The notes under the pieces were generated by a model. It was not told where the DNA came from. It was given only the letters and a program-made list of their open reading frames with translations, and made no database searches. Of a stretch of 64,000 bases of DNA, positions 1-7,901 are shown piece by piece; the stretch's first letter is position 1, and the number at the start of each line of letters is the position of its first letter. The translations under genes were made by a program, and so were the position numbers. The DNA comes from Actinomadura mexicana. Its GTDB lineage: Bacteria > Actinomycetota > Actinomycetes > Streptosporangiales > Streptosporangiaceae. Location of the stretch: assembly GCF_900188105.1 (NCBI RefSeq), contig NZ_FZNP01000025.1:20593-84592 (forward strand), in the 5' to 3' direction.

Positions 1-468
1 ACCCCTGGCCACCTCCGGCGGGGAGAACGCGAGGATCGCCTTGCCCACCCCGGTCACGTGCGCGGGCAGCCGCCCGCCCACCTGAGACGGCAGCCGCGGC
101 CCGCCTGGGGAGCCGAGGATCTCCACGTAGACGACCTCGCCGCCCTCCAGCACCGCGAGGTGGACGGTCTGCCGGGTGGCCTCCCGCAGGTCCGACATGT
201 ACGGGACGGCGGCGTCCCGCAGCACCCGCTGGCGCGGGACCCGCTGCCCGATCTCGAACAGCCGCAGCCCGAGCCGCACCCGCGGGCCCCTGCGCTCCAG
301 CAGTCCGGCGTCCACCAGGTCGAGGGCGATGCGGTGCGCGGTCGACTTCGGCAGGCCGCTGCGGCGGGCCAGCTCGGCGGCGCCCAGGCCGTCGTCCTCC
401 GGACGGAACGCCGACAGCACCGCGACGACGCGGCGCAGGAAGCTCTCCTCGGACGGGACGGGCGGCAT
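1..468 (-). CDS. IclR-family transcriptional regulator (3' end outside window)
   Basis: The N-terminal 156 residues are present; the rest lies beyond the left edge. The protein opens with a winged helix (residues about 8-60) containing the motif LARRSGLPKSTAHR, typical of IclR recognition helices, followed by the start of the effector-binding domain with VTGVGKAILA, a signature segment of that domain. The ATG at 468 is the first start in frame. It is divergent from the hydratase operon, 94 bp away, so by analogy with the family it probably controls that operon in response to an aromatic or steroid-derived metabolite. The effector is not visible here. Confidence 0.9.
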   Translation of the reverse strand, partial: MPPVPSEESFLRRVVAVLSAFRPEDDGLGAAELARRSGLPKSTAHRIALDLVDAGLLERRGPRVRLGLRLFEIGQRVPRQRVLRDAAVPYMSDLREATRQTVHLAVLEGGEVVYVEILGSPGGPRLPSQVGGRLPAHVTGVGKAILAFSPPEVARG

Positions 469-477
469 GAAAGAAGT

Positions 478-494
478 GTCCCACCACGCGGGAC
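478..494. promoter_or_regulatory. candidate IclR operator
   Basis: An inverted repeat GTCCC-N7-GGGAC sits in the 94-bp divergent gap between the IclR regulator and the hydratase gene, 10 bp upstream of the regulator start. Position and symmetry fit an IclR-type operator. Five-bp arms are short in such GC-rich DNA, so this is only a candidate. Confidence 0.35.
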
Positions 495-562
495 GTCCGC
501 ATTGCCCGCGGGGGTCGCAGCGGGAGAGGCTCGCCCTGCCCACACGAACGAAAGGACGGCCC

Positions 563-1360
563 ATGGACCCGGGTTCCGTGGAGAAGGCCGCGGCCGCGCT
601 GCTCGACGCGTACGCCACCGGCACTCCCATCTCGCCGCTGACCAAGGACCATCCGGACATGTCGGTGGCCGACGCCTACGCGGTCCAGCTCGCCCAGGTC
701 GAGGCCTGGACGGCCGCCGGCGCGCGGATCAAGGGCCGTAAGGTCGGCCTGACCTCGGCCGCGATGCAGCGCCAGATGGGCGTGGACCAGCCGGACTTCG
801 GCGTGCTGCTGGACACGATGTTCCTGCCGGAGAGCGCCCCGATCGACGCCGGCCGGTTCCTGCAGCCCCGGATCGAGCCGGAGGTCGCGTTCGTGCTGGG
901 GCGCCCGCTGGCCGGTCCCGGGGCCACGACGGCGGACGCGGTCGCGGCCGTCGAGTACGTGCTGCCCGCGCTGGAGGTGATCGACTCCCGCATCGCGGAC
1001 TGGAAGATCACCCTCCCGGACACGATCGCGGACAACGCCTCCAGCGGCGGCGTCGTGCTCGGCACCCGCCCGGTCCGGCTGGGCGACCACGACCTGTCGC
1101 TGATGGGCTGCCTGCTGCGCCGCGACGGCGACCTGATCGACACCGGCGCGGGCGGCGCGGTCCTCGGGTCGCCGATCAACGCGCTGGTCTGGCTGGCCAA
1201 CGTCCTCGGCGAGCGCGGCGTGAGCCTGGAGGCCGGGCACGTGGTACTGCCCGGCTCGATCACCGCGGCCGTGCCGGTCGCGCCCGGGCAGACACTGACG
1301 GCGACGTTCGCCGGGATCGGTTCGGTGACCGCCCGGTTCGGAGAGGAGGAGCTCACATGA
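563..1360 (+). CDS. 2-keto-4-pentenoate hydratase (MhpD/HsaE/BphH type)
   Basis: A 265-residue protein of the fumarylacetoacetate hydrolase superfamily, hydratase branch, which adds water to 2-hydroxypenta-2,4-dienoates to give 4-hydroxy-2-oxovalerates. Visible marks are GRKVGLTS near residue 60, the metal-binding RIEPEVAF (E-x-E) and a glycine-rich LPGSITAAVPV near the end. The ATG at 563 follows AAAGGA at 551, and the length matches the family. Its stop overlaps the next start by 4 bases (ATGA). With the two downstream genes it forms the classical hydratase-dehydrogenase-aldolase set of catechol meta-cleavage or of steroid A/B-ring breakdown (HsaEGF). The ring substrate cannot be told from this piece. 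A 4-oxalocrotonate decarboxylase is the closest alternative. Confidence 0.88.
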   Translation: MDPGSVEKAAAALLDAYATGTPISPLTKDHPDMSVADAYAVQLAQVEAWTAAGARIKGRKVGLTSAAMQRQMGVDQPDFGVLLDTMFLPESAPIDAGRFLQPRIEPEVAFVLGRPLAGPGATTADAVAAVEYVLPALEVIDSRIADWKITLPDTIADNASSGGVVLGTRPVRLGDHDLSLMGCLLRRDGDLIDTGAGGAVLGSPINALVWLANVLGERGVSLEAGHVVLPGSITAAVPVAPGQTLTATFAGIGSVTARFGEEELT

Positions 1361-2307
1361 GCGAAGCGGACCGGGGGGCGCGAGGGGGCGCCCCCTCGCA
1401 GGGAACGGGCGGGGGCAGGCTGACGGCGGCGATCGTCGGGCCGGGCAACATCGGCACCGACCTGCTTGTCAAGCTCCAGCGCAGCGAACTGGTCGACGTC
1501 CACTCGATGGTCGGGGTGGTCCCGGAGTCCGACGGCCTGGAGCGCGCCCGCAGGATGGGCGTCGAGGCGTCGGCAGAGGGCGTGGACTGGCTGCTGAAGC
1601 AGCCCACACTGCCCGACCTCGTGTTCGAGGCGACGTCGGCGAAGGCGCACCTGGCCAACGCGCCCCGCTACGAGGAGGCGGGGATCACGGCGATCGACCT
1701 GACGCCGGCCGCGACGGGCCCCCTGGTGTGCCCGCCGGTGAACCTGGACTCGCTGTCGGACGTCCCCAACCTCAACATGATCACCTGCGGCGGGCAGGCG
1801 ACGATCCCGATCGTGCACGCGGTGTCGTCGGTGGTGCCCGTGCCGTACGCCGAGATCGTCGCGTCGATCGCGTCCCGCTCGGCCGGGCCCGGCACCCGCG
1901 CGAACATCGACGAGTTCACCGAGACCACGGCCCGCGCGATCGAGCAGGTCGGCGGGGCCGGGCGGGGCAAGGCGATCATCATCCTGAACCCGGTGGACCC
2001 GCCGATGATCATGCGGGACACGGTGTTCTGCGCGATCCCGTCCGACGCCGACACCGGGGCCATCTCGGAGTCGATCGAGAAAATGGTCGCGGAGGTCGCC
2101 GCCTACGTCCCCGGCTACACGCTGCGGGTCGAGCCGCAGTTCGACGAGCCCCGCGACATCTGGAACGGGATGGCCCGCGTCGCGGTGTTCCTGGAGGTCC
2201 GCGGCAACGGCGACCACCTGCCGCCGTGGGCCGGCAACCTCGACATCATGACCGCGGCCGCCGCCCGGGTGGGCGAGCAGCTGGCGCGCAGGAAGGCCTC
2301 CGCATGA
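1357..2307 (+). CDS. acetaldehyde/propionaldehyde dehydrogenase (acylating)
   Basis: A 316-residue MhpF/BphJ/HsaG-type enzyme that oxidises the aldehyde released by the aldolase to acetyl-CoA or propionyl-CoA using NAD+. The Rossmann motif VGPGNIGTDL lies near residues 28-36 and the catalytic cysteine is Cys144 in CGGQATIPIV. The protein has about 20 extra polar residues before the fold compared with many relatives; a start further in is possible, but none has a better ribosome site. It is flanked by 4-base overlaps on both sides, so all three enzymes are translationally coupled. In relatives this enzyme channels aldehyde directly from the aldolase in a complex, which fits the tight coupling. 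Confidence 0.93.
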   Translation: MSEADRGARGGAPSQGTGGGRLTAAIVGPGNIGTDLLVKLQRSELVDVHSMVGVVPESDGLERARRMGVEASAEGVDWLLKQPTLPDLVFEATSAKAHLANAPRYEEAGITAIDLTPAATGPLVCPPVNLDSLSDVPNLNMITCGGQATIPIVHAVSSVVPVPYAEIVASIASRSAGPGTRANIDEFTETTARAIEQVGGAGRGKAIIILNPVDPPMIMRDTVFCAIPSDADTGAISESIEKMVAEVAAYVPGYTLRVEPQFDEPRDIWNGMARVAVFLEVRGNGDHLPPWAGNLDIMTAAAARVGEQLARRKASA

Positions 2308-3335
2308 GCGACACCGGCGAGAAGATCCGGATCACCGACTCCACGCTGCGGGACGGCAGCCACGCGATGGCGCACCGCTTCACCGAGGAGCAGGTCCGCG
2401 GCGTCGTGCACGCCCTGGACGCCGCCGGGGTCGAGGTCATCGAGGTCACCCACGGCGACGGCCTCGGCGGGTCGTCCTTCAACTACGGCTTCTCGCTGGA
2501 GGACGACGTCAAGCTCGTCGCCGCCGCCGTGGACGAGGCCGCCCGGGCCAAGATCGCCGTCCTGCTGCTGCCGGGCCTCGGCACGGTCAACGACCTGAAG
2601 ATGGCGCACGACGCGGGCGCGTCCGTCGCCCGGGTCGCGACGCACTGCACCGAGGCGGACGTGTCGCTGCAGCACTTCGCCGCCGCCCGCGACCTCGGCA
2701 TGGAGACCGTCGGGTTCCTCATGCTGTCGCACCGGGTGGGCCCGGAGGAGCTGGCGCGGCAGGCCCGGATCATGGTGGACGGCGGCGCGCAGTGCGTCTA
2801 CGTCGTCGACTCCGCCGGCGCCCTCGTCCTCGGCGAGGCGCAGGAGCGGGTCGGCGCGCTGGTCAAGGAGATCGGGCACGAGGCGCAGGTCGGCTTCCAC
2901 GGCCACCAGAACCTCTCCCTCGGCGTCGCCAACTCCGTCCTGGCGCAGCAGAACGGCGCCCGGCAGATCGACGGCGCGCTGTGCGCGCTCGGCGCAGGGG
3001 CGGGCAACTCCCCCACCGAGGTGCTGGTCGCGACGTTCGAACGGCTCGGCGTCCCGACGGGCGTGGACGTGCAGGGCGCGCTGGCGGCGGCCGACGACGT
3101 GGTGAAGCCGTTCCTGCACCGGCTGCCGTTCGCCGACCGCGGCGCGATCACGCAGGGGTACGCCGGCGTGTACTCCAGCTTCCTGCTGCACGCCGAGCGG
3201 GCCGCCGAGCGCTACGGCGTCCCGGCGCACGAGATCCTGCAGAAGGTCGGCGAGGCCGGCTACGTGGGCGGCCAGGAGGACATGATCATCGACGTGGCGC
3301 TCCAGCTCGCCGCCGAGCGCGACCGCGCGTCATAG
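2304..3335 (+). CDS. 4-hydroxy-2-oxovalerate aldolase (MhpE/BphI/HsaF type)
   Basis: A 343-residue TIM-barrel aldolase of the DRE-metallolyase group that cleaves 4-hydroxy-2-oxoacids to pyruvate and an aldehyde. The motif TDSTLRDGSH contains the catalytic Arg16, Asp17 and His20 equivalents, and the manganese-binding FHGHQNLSLG is present. The C-terminal communication domain keeps YAGVYSSFLLHAE, typical of the family. The ATGA start overlaps the dehydrogenase stop. The 3' end overlaps the convergent HAD gene by 6 bases, so this operon ends here without room for a dedicated intergenic terminator. Confidence 0.94.
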   Translation: MSDTGEKIRITDSTLRDGSHAMAHRFTEEQVRGVVHALDAAGVEVIEVTHGDGLGGSSFNYGFSLEDDVKLVAAAVDEAARAKIAVLLLPGLGTVNDLKMAHDAGASVARVATHCTEADVSLQHFAAARDLGMETVGFLMLSHRVGPEELARQARIMVDGGAQCVYVVDSAGALVLGEAQERVGALVKEIGHEAQVGFHGHQNLSLGVANSVLAQQNGARQIDGALCALGAGAGNSPTEVLVATFERLGVPTGVDVQGALAAADDVVKPFLHRLPFADRGAITQGYAGVYSSFLLHAERAAERYGVPAHEILQKVGEAGYVGGQEDMIIDVALQLAAERDRAS

Positions 3336-3989
3336 CGCCAGCGGGCTGCGGTCCAGATCGTCCAGGAGGGCGCGGGGGTCGTCGTAGACGGCCGCCGCGC
3401 CCGCCTCCGCCAGCTCGGCGCGGCTCCAGCCGCCGGTGAGGACGCACACGCACGGCATCCCCGCACGCCGGGCGGCCTCGACGTCCCAGCGGGTGTCGCC
3501 GACGAACACGGCCCGGGCGGCGGGCACCGCGGCGCGTTCCAGGGCGAGCCGGACGAGGTCGGGCGCCGGCTTGGTCGCCTCCACCTCCGAGCCGGAGGTG
3601 GCCTCGTCGATCGCGTCGTCGGCGTCCAGCGCCGCGCGCAGCGCCTTCAGCTCGGCGGTGGCGGCCGAGCTGGCGAGCACGACGCGGCTCCCGCGCCCGG
3701 AGCAGGCCCGCAGCAGGTCGGCGGCGCCGTCGAAGGCCTGGAGCCGCGACCAGTACTGGGCGTACAGGGCCGTGTGCGCGGTGCGGATCCCGTCGTCGGC
3801 GTCCCGGTCCCGGTCGTCCGGGAGCAGGTGGTCCAGCAGCTTGTCCGCGCCCATGCCGACCGCCCGGTGCACGTCCGCCATGGGGACGGTGTGCCCGTGC
3901 TGGAGGAACGCCTGCCACCAGGTGGCGGCGTGCAGATAGTTGGTGTCGACCAATGTGCCGTCGACGTCGAAGAGCACCGCATCGATCAT
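3330..3989 (-). CDS. HAD-superfamily phosphatase, phosphoglycolate phosphatase-like
   Basis: A 219-residue HAD hydrolase. Motif I is LFDVDGTLVD with nucleophile Asp8 and acid Asp10; motif II is the VVLASSA segment; motif III is the lysine in EATKPAPD; motif IV is VFVGDTRWDVEAA. The cap is the helical C1 type seen in PGP and beta-phosphoglucomutase relatives, and no mutase-specific residues are obvious, so a small-molecule phosphatase is the best guess. The gene is convergent with the aldolase (6-base overlap) and divergent from a TetR gene, with a palindrome-rich 93-bp gap between them. Substrate unknown. Confidence 0.88.
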   Translation of the reverse strand: MIDAVLFDVDGTLVDTNYLHAATWWQAFLQHGHTVPMADVHRAVGMGADKLLDHLLPDDRDRDADDGIRTAHTALYAQYWSRLQAFDGAADLLRACSGRGSRVVLASSAATAELKALRAALDADDAIDEATSGSEVEATKPAPDLVRLALERAAVPAARAVFVGDTRWDVEAARRAGMPCVCVLTGGWSRAELAEAGAAAVYDDPRALLDDLDRSPLAL

Positions 3990-4034
3990 GCCCCGGCCCT
4001 ACCCCGTCCGTCTCCGGGGAATCGGGGACCCGCG

Positions 4035-4061
4035 CCGATCTCGATCGGTTGCACGGTGCAA
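4035..4061. promoter_or_regulatory. tandem palindromes, candidate TetR operator
   Basis: Two palindromes abut: CCGATC-TC-GATCGG (4035-4048) and TTGCAC-G-GTGCAA (4049-4061). They lie 22-48 bp upstream of the TetR start in the gap shared with the HAD phosphatase gene. Their arrangement fits autoregulation plus control of the neighbour by the TetR protein. This is inferred from position and symmetry only. Confidence 0.45.
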
Positions 4062-4082
4062 GCGTTGGGATAGCGTGGCGTG

Positions 4083-4673
4083 ATGACCCACGAGGAGCCC
4101 CGCGCGTCGACCCCCCGCGGCCTGGCACGCCGGGAGCAGCTCCTGGGGATCGGTCTCGACCTGCTCGCCGAGGGCGGCTGGGCCGCGCTCACGGCCCGGG
4201 CCGTCGCGGACCGGGCCCGGATCCGGCCGGGGCTCCTCCACCACTACTTCAACGGGCTGCCGGGGCTGCACGTGGCCGTCGCGCAGCGGGCCAGCGAGTC
4301 GATCGTCGAGCCGGTGGTGGACGCGCTGGTCGCCGCTCCGGACACGGCGGCCGCCCTGCGGGCGCTGCGCGAGCGCGTCCTGGACATGCTCGCCGGCGAG
4401 CGCAACCTCAGGCTCGCCGCCGAACTGCTGGTCCGGGCGCTGCGCGACCCGCGGATGGGCGCCGAGCGGCGGGACTGGTCGCGGGACGTGCGGGCGCGCG
4501 TCGCCGCGCGGCTGGAGCACCTGCGCCCCGGCTGGCCCGCCGAGCGCCGCGAGGGCACCGCCATGCTCTTCACCGCGGTGCTGGACGGCCTGATGCTCCA
4601 GCTGATCCTCGACCCCGACCTGCCGGCCGACCCCGCCCTGCACGCGACCGAGGCCCTGGCCCAGGATCCCTGA
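4083..4673 (+). CDS. TetR/AcrR-family regulator
   Basis: A 196-residue regulator. The N-terminal helix-turn-helix (residues about 12-58) reads RREQLLGIGLDLLAEGG, then ALTARAVADRARIRPGLLHHYF, the standard TetR layout. The C-terminal ligand domain has no recognisable specificity. A GTG at 4080 lies directly before the ATG at 4083; the ATG is preferred. Twin palindromes just upstream suggest it represses itself and the divergent HAD phosphatase gene. It converges on the universal stress gene with a 7-bp gap. Confidence 0.9.
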   Translation: MTHEEPRASTPRGLARREQLLGIGLDLLAEGGWAALTARAVADRARIRPGLLHHYFNGLPGLHVAVAQRASESIVEPVVDALVAAPDTAAALRALRERVLDMLAGERNLRLAAELLVRALRDPRMGAERRDWSRDVRARVAARLEHLRPGWPAERREGTAMLFTAVLDGLMLQLILDPDLPADPALHATEALAQDP

Positions 4674-4680
4674 GCGGCGC

Positions 4681-5532
4681 TCAGCCCGGGCGCGCGGGGA
4701 CGATCGCGACGGCGCGGCGGGCATGCCGGAGCACCGCCGTGCTGGTCGAGCCCAGCGGGGCGATGCCGGCGCCCCGATCGCCCAGCACCAGCAGCCCGGC
4801 GTCGTCCGCGGCGCCGTACAGCGCCTCCAGGGGGCGCTCCAGCAGCAGGGACACCCGGATGTCGAGGTCCGGGTACCGCCGGCGCCACGGCGCCACGGCC
4901 GCTTCCAGCTCCGCGGCGCGCGTCTTCTCCAGCAGCTCCCTGTCGTGGAACAGCGCCAGTTCTTCCGCGTCGACCGCGGCGGGCTCCCAGCACGCGTACA
5001 GAACGCGCAGTTCCCACCGGCGCAGCGCCGCCTCTGCCGCGGCGAAGCCCAGCGCCGGATCGCACCACGTCGTCCCGTCGGCGCCCGCCACGACCCGGCG
5101 GGGGCCCGTCCCGTCCTTGACGACGATCACCGGGCGGGAGGCGCCCGCCGCCAGCTCCAGCACCTCCGCGCCCTCGTCCAGCCGCTCGGGGGCCCCGACT
5201 ACCATCAGCTCCGCCTCGCCGGACTCGCGCAGCAGCGCGCCGCGGGCCGGGCCGCGGACCAGGCGGCCGCGCACCGCGCCGGTCGCCCCCAGCTCGCGTG
5301 CGCGCCGCGTGCCGCGCTCCAGCAGGTTCTCCCCGACCCGCCGCATGGTCGCCTCCCCGCTGGGATCCTCGTGCCCCTCCGGGTAGGGCCAGTGCCAGCA
5401 GTGGCACATCACCAGGCCGAGGTCGCGCAGCCGGGCCTCCTCGATCGCCCAGTGCAGCGCCGTGTCGTTCTCCGCCGTCCCGTCGTAGCCGAACAGGACG
5501 TGCCCTTGCTCGTCGCTCTCCACGCCCTTCAT
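4681..5532 (-). CDS. universal stress protein, tandem UspA domains
   Basis: A 283-residue protein with two Usp domains. The first runs from VLFGYDGTAENDTALHWAI to about residue 135 and ends in PVIVV. The second starts at VVAGADGTTWCDPALGFA and ends near residue 280 with a GDRGAGIAPLGST loop that resembles the nucleotide-binding loop. The ATG at 5532 was chosen because it follows AAGGAGGG with good spacing; upstream in-frame codons lack such a site and read unlike protein. Tandem Usp proteins of actinobacteria are commonly dormancy or hypoxia responsive. The divergent Rv1733c-like neighbour strengthens this link, although no DosR-type palindrome was found in the 107-bp gap. Confidence 0.9.
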   Translation of the reverse strand: MKGVESDEQGHVLFGYDGTAENDTALHWAIEEARLRDLGLVMCHCWHWPYPEGHEDPSGEATMRRVGENLLERGTRRARELGATGAVRGRLVRGPARGALLRESGEAELMVVGAPERLDEGAEVLELAAGASRPVIVVKDGTGPRRVVAGADGTTWCDPALGFAAAEAALRRWELRVLYACWEPAAVDAEELALFHDRELLEKTRAAELEAAVAPWRRRYPDLDIRVSLLLERPLEALYGAADDAGLLVLGDRGAGIAPLGSTSTAVLRHARRAVAIVPARPG

Positions 5533-5639
5533 GTGCCTGCCCTCCTTCTGCCAGTCTGCGCGCTTCGCCCGCACACCAGAAGAGGCGCGTGCGCGACCGC
5601 TTCCCGGAGCGATTAATGTCACGGACGAAGGAGGAGGCC

Positions 5640-6194
5640 ATGAGAAGGCTAGGACGGGTCCGCCGCCGTTTCGGCTTCGACCGCAACGATCTGCGACGCT
5701 GCGTCGACCGCCGCCAGTGGACGGTCGGCGTCGCCGCCGCGGTGCTGTTCACGGTGCTCGCCCCGCCCGCGTCCGTGCTGCTGGCCGTCGACGCCTACCG
5801 CAGCGGCGTCCGGGCCGAGCACCGCAACGTCCACCGGGCCGTGGCGCAGGTAGTCCACACCGACTCCCAGGGCGGCGCGGGCGTGCGGCACACCTACGCC
5901 GAGCTGGCCTGGACGTCCCTCGACGGCCGGCCGCGGACCACCGTCGTCCCGGCCGACAAGTCCGTCAGGCCGGGCATGGAGCAGCGCATCTGGGTGGACG
6001 CGGCGGGCAATCCGGTCCAGCACCCTCAGACCCGCACCGCCACCCTGGCCACCACCGCCGTGGCCGCGGCAGCGGCCGCCGTCGCCGTGGGGGTCCCCCT
6101 CCTGGCCGCCTACCTCCTCGTCCGCCGCCGCTGCGACCGCCACCGCGACGCCCTCTGGGACGAGAGCTGGACCAGCCTGGCCCAGCACGCCTGA
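5640..6194 (+). CDS. Rv1733c-like two-helix membrane protein
   Basis: A 184-residue protein with a basic N-terminus, one membrane helix at about residues 32-54 (VGVAAAVLFTVLAPPASVLL), an extracytoplasmic stretch of about 85 residues, and a second helix near 138-162 (TTAVAAAAAAVAVGVPLLAA). This topology and the arginine-rich ends match the Rv1733c family, whose Mycobacterium member belongs to the DosR dormancy regulon. The ATG at 5640 has a GGAGGAGG ribosome site. The gene is divergent from the universal stress gene. Molecular function is unknown. Confidence 0.8.
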   Translation: MRRLGRVRRRFGFDRNDLRRCVDRRQWTVGVAAAVLFTVLAPPASVLLAVDAYRSGVRAEHRNVHRAVAQVVHTDSQGGAGVRHTYAELAWTSLDGRPRTTVVPADKSVRPGMEQRIWVDAAGNPVQHPQTRTATLATTAVAAAAAAVAVGVPLLAAYLLVRRRCDRHRDALWDESWTSLAQHA

Positions 6195-6215
6195 TCGTCT
6201 CCCCAGGCCGCCCCC

Positions 6216-6398
6216 GTTCCGAGCCTCGGCCCGGTCGTCGTCGTGGGCGGGACGGCCCTGTCGCAGGTGTGGCTGTTCATCGTCGCGCCCCTGGTGGGGG
6301 CCGTGGTGGCGGCGGCGCTGCACGGCTTCGCCGGGCCGCCGGAGAAGGAGACCCCGCTCCCGCCCCTGGAGGAGGAGGCCCCCCAGCTCCATGGGGGG
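6216..6398 (+). pseudogene. aquaporin 3' remnant
   Basis: The frame starting after the upstream stop reads PSLGPVVVVGG, then TALSQVWLFIVAPLVGAV and VAAALHGFAGP. This closely matches the last transmembrane helix of AqpZ-type aquaporins, including the SLGP that normally follows the second NPAR box. Nothing upstream encodes the other five helices, the NPA motifs are absent and no native stop is visible before the argG 3' end. It is read as the tail of a deleted aquaporin gene. A small standalone membrane peptide from the GTG at 6243 is possible but less likely. Confidence 0.6.
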
Positions 6399-6399
6399 C
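6378..6399. terminator. hairpin at the 3' end of argG
   Basis: GCCCCCC and GGGGGGC pair across an 8-base loop. The hairpin lies 19 bp beyond the argG stop, between the aquaporin remnant and argG, and could stop transcription from both sides. There is no U tract, as is usual in high-GC actinomycetes. Confidence 0.5.
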
Positions 6400-6417
6400 A
6401 GCCCGGCCGGGCGCGGC

Positions 6418-7866
6418 TCAGTCGGTGCCGAACTCCATGGCGGCGCGGTCGAGGACCTCGGCGTCCCCGGAGTCCTTGCCGCGGGAGGCGATCTGCTCGG
6501 CGCCGCCCGCCGGCATCGCGCCGATCAGCCCGGTGGAGGCCGCCTGCGCGGCGCCGATCAGGGCCGGGTGCGAGCTGCCGACCATGCCGAGCCCGGCGTA
6601 CTGCTCCAGCTTGGCGCGCGAGTCGGCGATGTCGAGGTTGCGCATGGTCAGCTGGCCGATCCGGTCCACGGGGCCGAAGGCGGAGTCCTCGGTGCGCTCC
6701 ATGGACAGCTTGTCGGGGTGGTAGCTGAAGGCGGGCCCGGAGGTGTCGAGGACGGAGTAGTCCTCGCCGCGCCGCAGCCGCAGGGTGACCTCGCCGGTGA
6801 CGGCCGTCCCGACCCAGCGCTGCAGCGACTCGCGCAGCATCAGCGCCTGCGGGTCCAGCCAGCGCCCCTCGTACATGAGCCGGCCGAGGCGCCGCCCCTC
6901 GCTGTGGTAGGTGGCGAGGGTGTCCTCGTTGTGGATCGCGTTGACGAGCCGCTCGTAGGCGGCGTGCAGCAGCGCCATGCCGGGCGCCTCGTAGATGCCG
7001 CGGCTCTTGGCCTCGATGACGCGGTTCTCGATCTGGTCGGACATCCCGAGGCCGTGCCGCCCGCCGATGGAGTTGGCCTCCAGCACCAGGTCGACGGCGG
7101 ACCCGAACTCCTTGCCGTTGATCGTCACCGGGCGGCCCTGCTCGAAACCGATCGTGACGTCCTCGGCGGGGATCTCCACGGCGGGGTCCCAGAACCGGAC
7201 GCCCATGATCGGATCGACGGTCTCGATCCCGGCGTCGAGGTGCTCCAGCGCCTTGGCCTCGTGGGTCGCGCCCCAGATGTTGGCGTCGGTGGAGTATGCC
7301 TTCTCCACGCTGTCCCGGTAGGGCAGGCCGCGGGCGAGCAGCCACTGCGACATCTCCGTGCGGCCGCCGAGTTCGGTGACGAAGTCGGCGTCCAGCCAGG
7401 GCTTGTAGACCAGCAAGGAGGGGTTGGCCAGCAGCCCGTACCGATAGAACCGCTCGATGTCGTTCCCCTTGAACGTCGAGCCGTCGCCCCAGATCTGGAC
7501 GTCGTCCTCCAGCATGGCGCGGACCAGGAGGGTCCCCGTCACGGCCCGTCCGAGCGGGGTGGTGTTGAAGTAGCTGCGGCCGCCGGAGCGGATGTGGAAC
7601 GCGCCGCACGCCAGGGCGGCGAGCCCCTCCTCCACGAGGGCGGCGCGGCAGTCGACCAGGCGCGCGACCTCCGCCCCGTACTTGGCGGCGCGGCCGGGCA
7701 CGGAGGCGATGTCGGGCTCGTCGTACTGCCCGATGTCGGCGGTGTAGGCGCACGGCACCGCGCCCTTGTCGCGCATCCACGCGACCGCCACCGAAGTGTC
7801 GAGGCCACCGGAGAAGGCGATCCCGACGCGCTCACCGACGGGCAGGGAGGTCAGCACTTTGGACAT
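6418..7866 (-). CDS. argG: argininosuccinate synthase
   Basis: A 482-residue enzyme that joins citrulline and aspartate with ATP in arginine biosynthesis. The N-terminal PP-loop AFSGGLDTSVAVAWM binds ATP; YTADIGQYDEPD and GNDIERFYRYGLL fit the long E. coli-like subclass rather than the short 400-residue form. The ATG at 7866 gives MSKVLTSLPVGERVG, the usual start. It stands alone, not in an arg cluster, which is common for this subclass in actinomycetes. A TGCATG-TT-CATGCA palindrome just upstream is a candidate ArgR site, implying repression by arginine. Confidence 0.96.
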   Translation of the reverse strand: MSKVLTSLPVGERVGIAFSGGLDTSVAVAWMRDKGAVPCAYTADIGQYDEPDIASVPGRAAKYGAEVARLVDCRAALVEEGLAALACGAFHIRSGGRSYFNTTPLGRAVTGTLLVRAMLEDDVQIWGDGSTFKGNDIERFYRYGLLANPSLLVYKPWLDADFVTELGGRTEMSQWLLARGLPYRDSVEKAYSTDANIWGATHEAKALEHLDAGIETVDPIMGVRFWDPAVEIPAEDVTIGFEQGRPVTINGKEFGSAVDLVLEANSIGGRHGLGMSDQIENRVIEAKSRGIYEAPGMALLHAAYERLVNAIHNEDTLATYHSEGRRLGRLMYEGRWLDPQALMLRESLQRWVGTAVTGEVTLRLRRGEDYSVLDTSGPAFSYHPDKLSMERTEDSAFGPVDRIGQLTMRNLDIADSRAKLEQYAGLGMVGSSHPALIGAAQAASTGLIGAMPAGGAEQIASRGKDSGDAEVLDRAAMEFGTD

Positions 7867-7887
7867 GAGCACAAGTATGCACGCTCC

Positions 7888-7901
7888 TGCATGAACATGC
7901 A
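7888..7901. promoter_or_regulatory. candidate ARG box for ArgR
   Basis: The perfect palindrome TGCATG-AA-CATGCA (read TGCATG-TT-CATGCA on the argG strand) ends 21 bp upstream of the argG start. Streptomyces ARG boxes contain similar TGCAT half-sites. A further TGCAT half lies between it and the start codon. This supports arginine repression of argG. Confidence 0.55.

Noticed and set aside
5533..5639. Possible DosR/DevR box between the Usp and Rv1733c-like genes
   Set aside because: No palindrome of the GGGACT-type was found when the gap was read on both strands.
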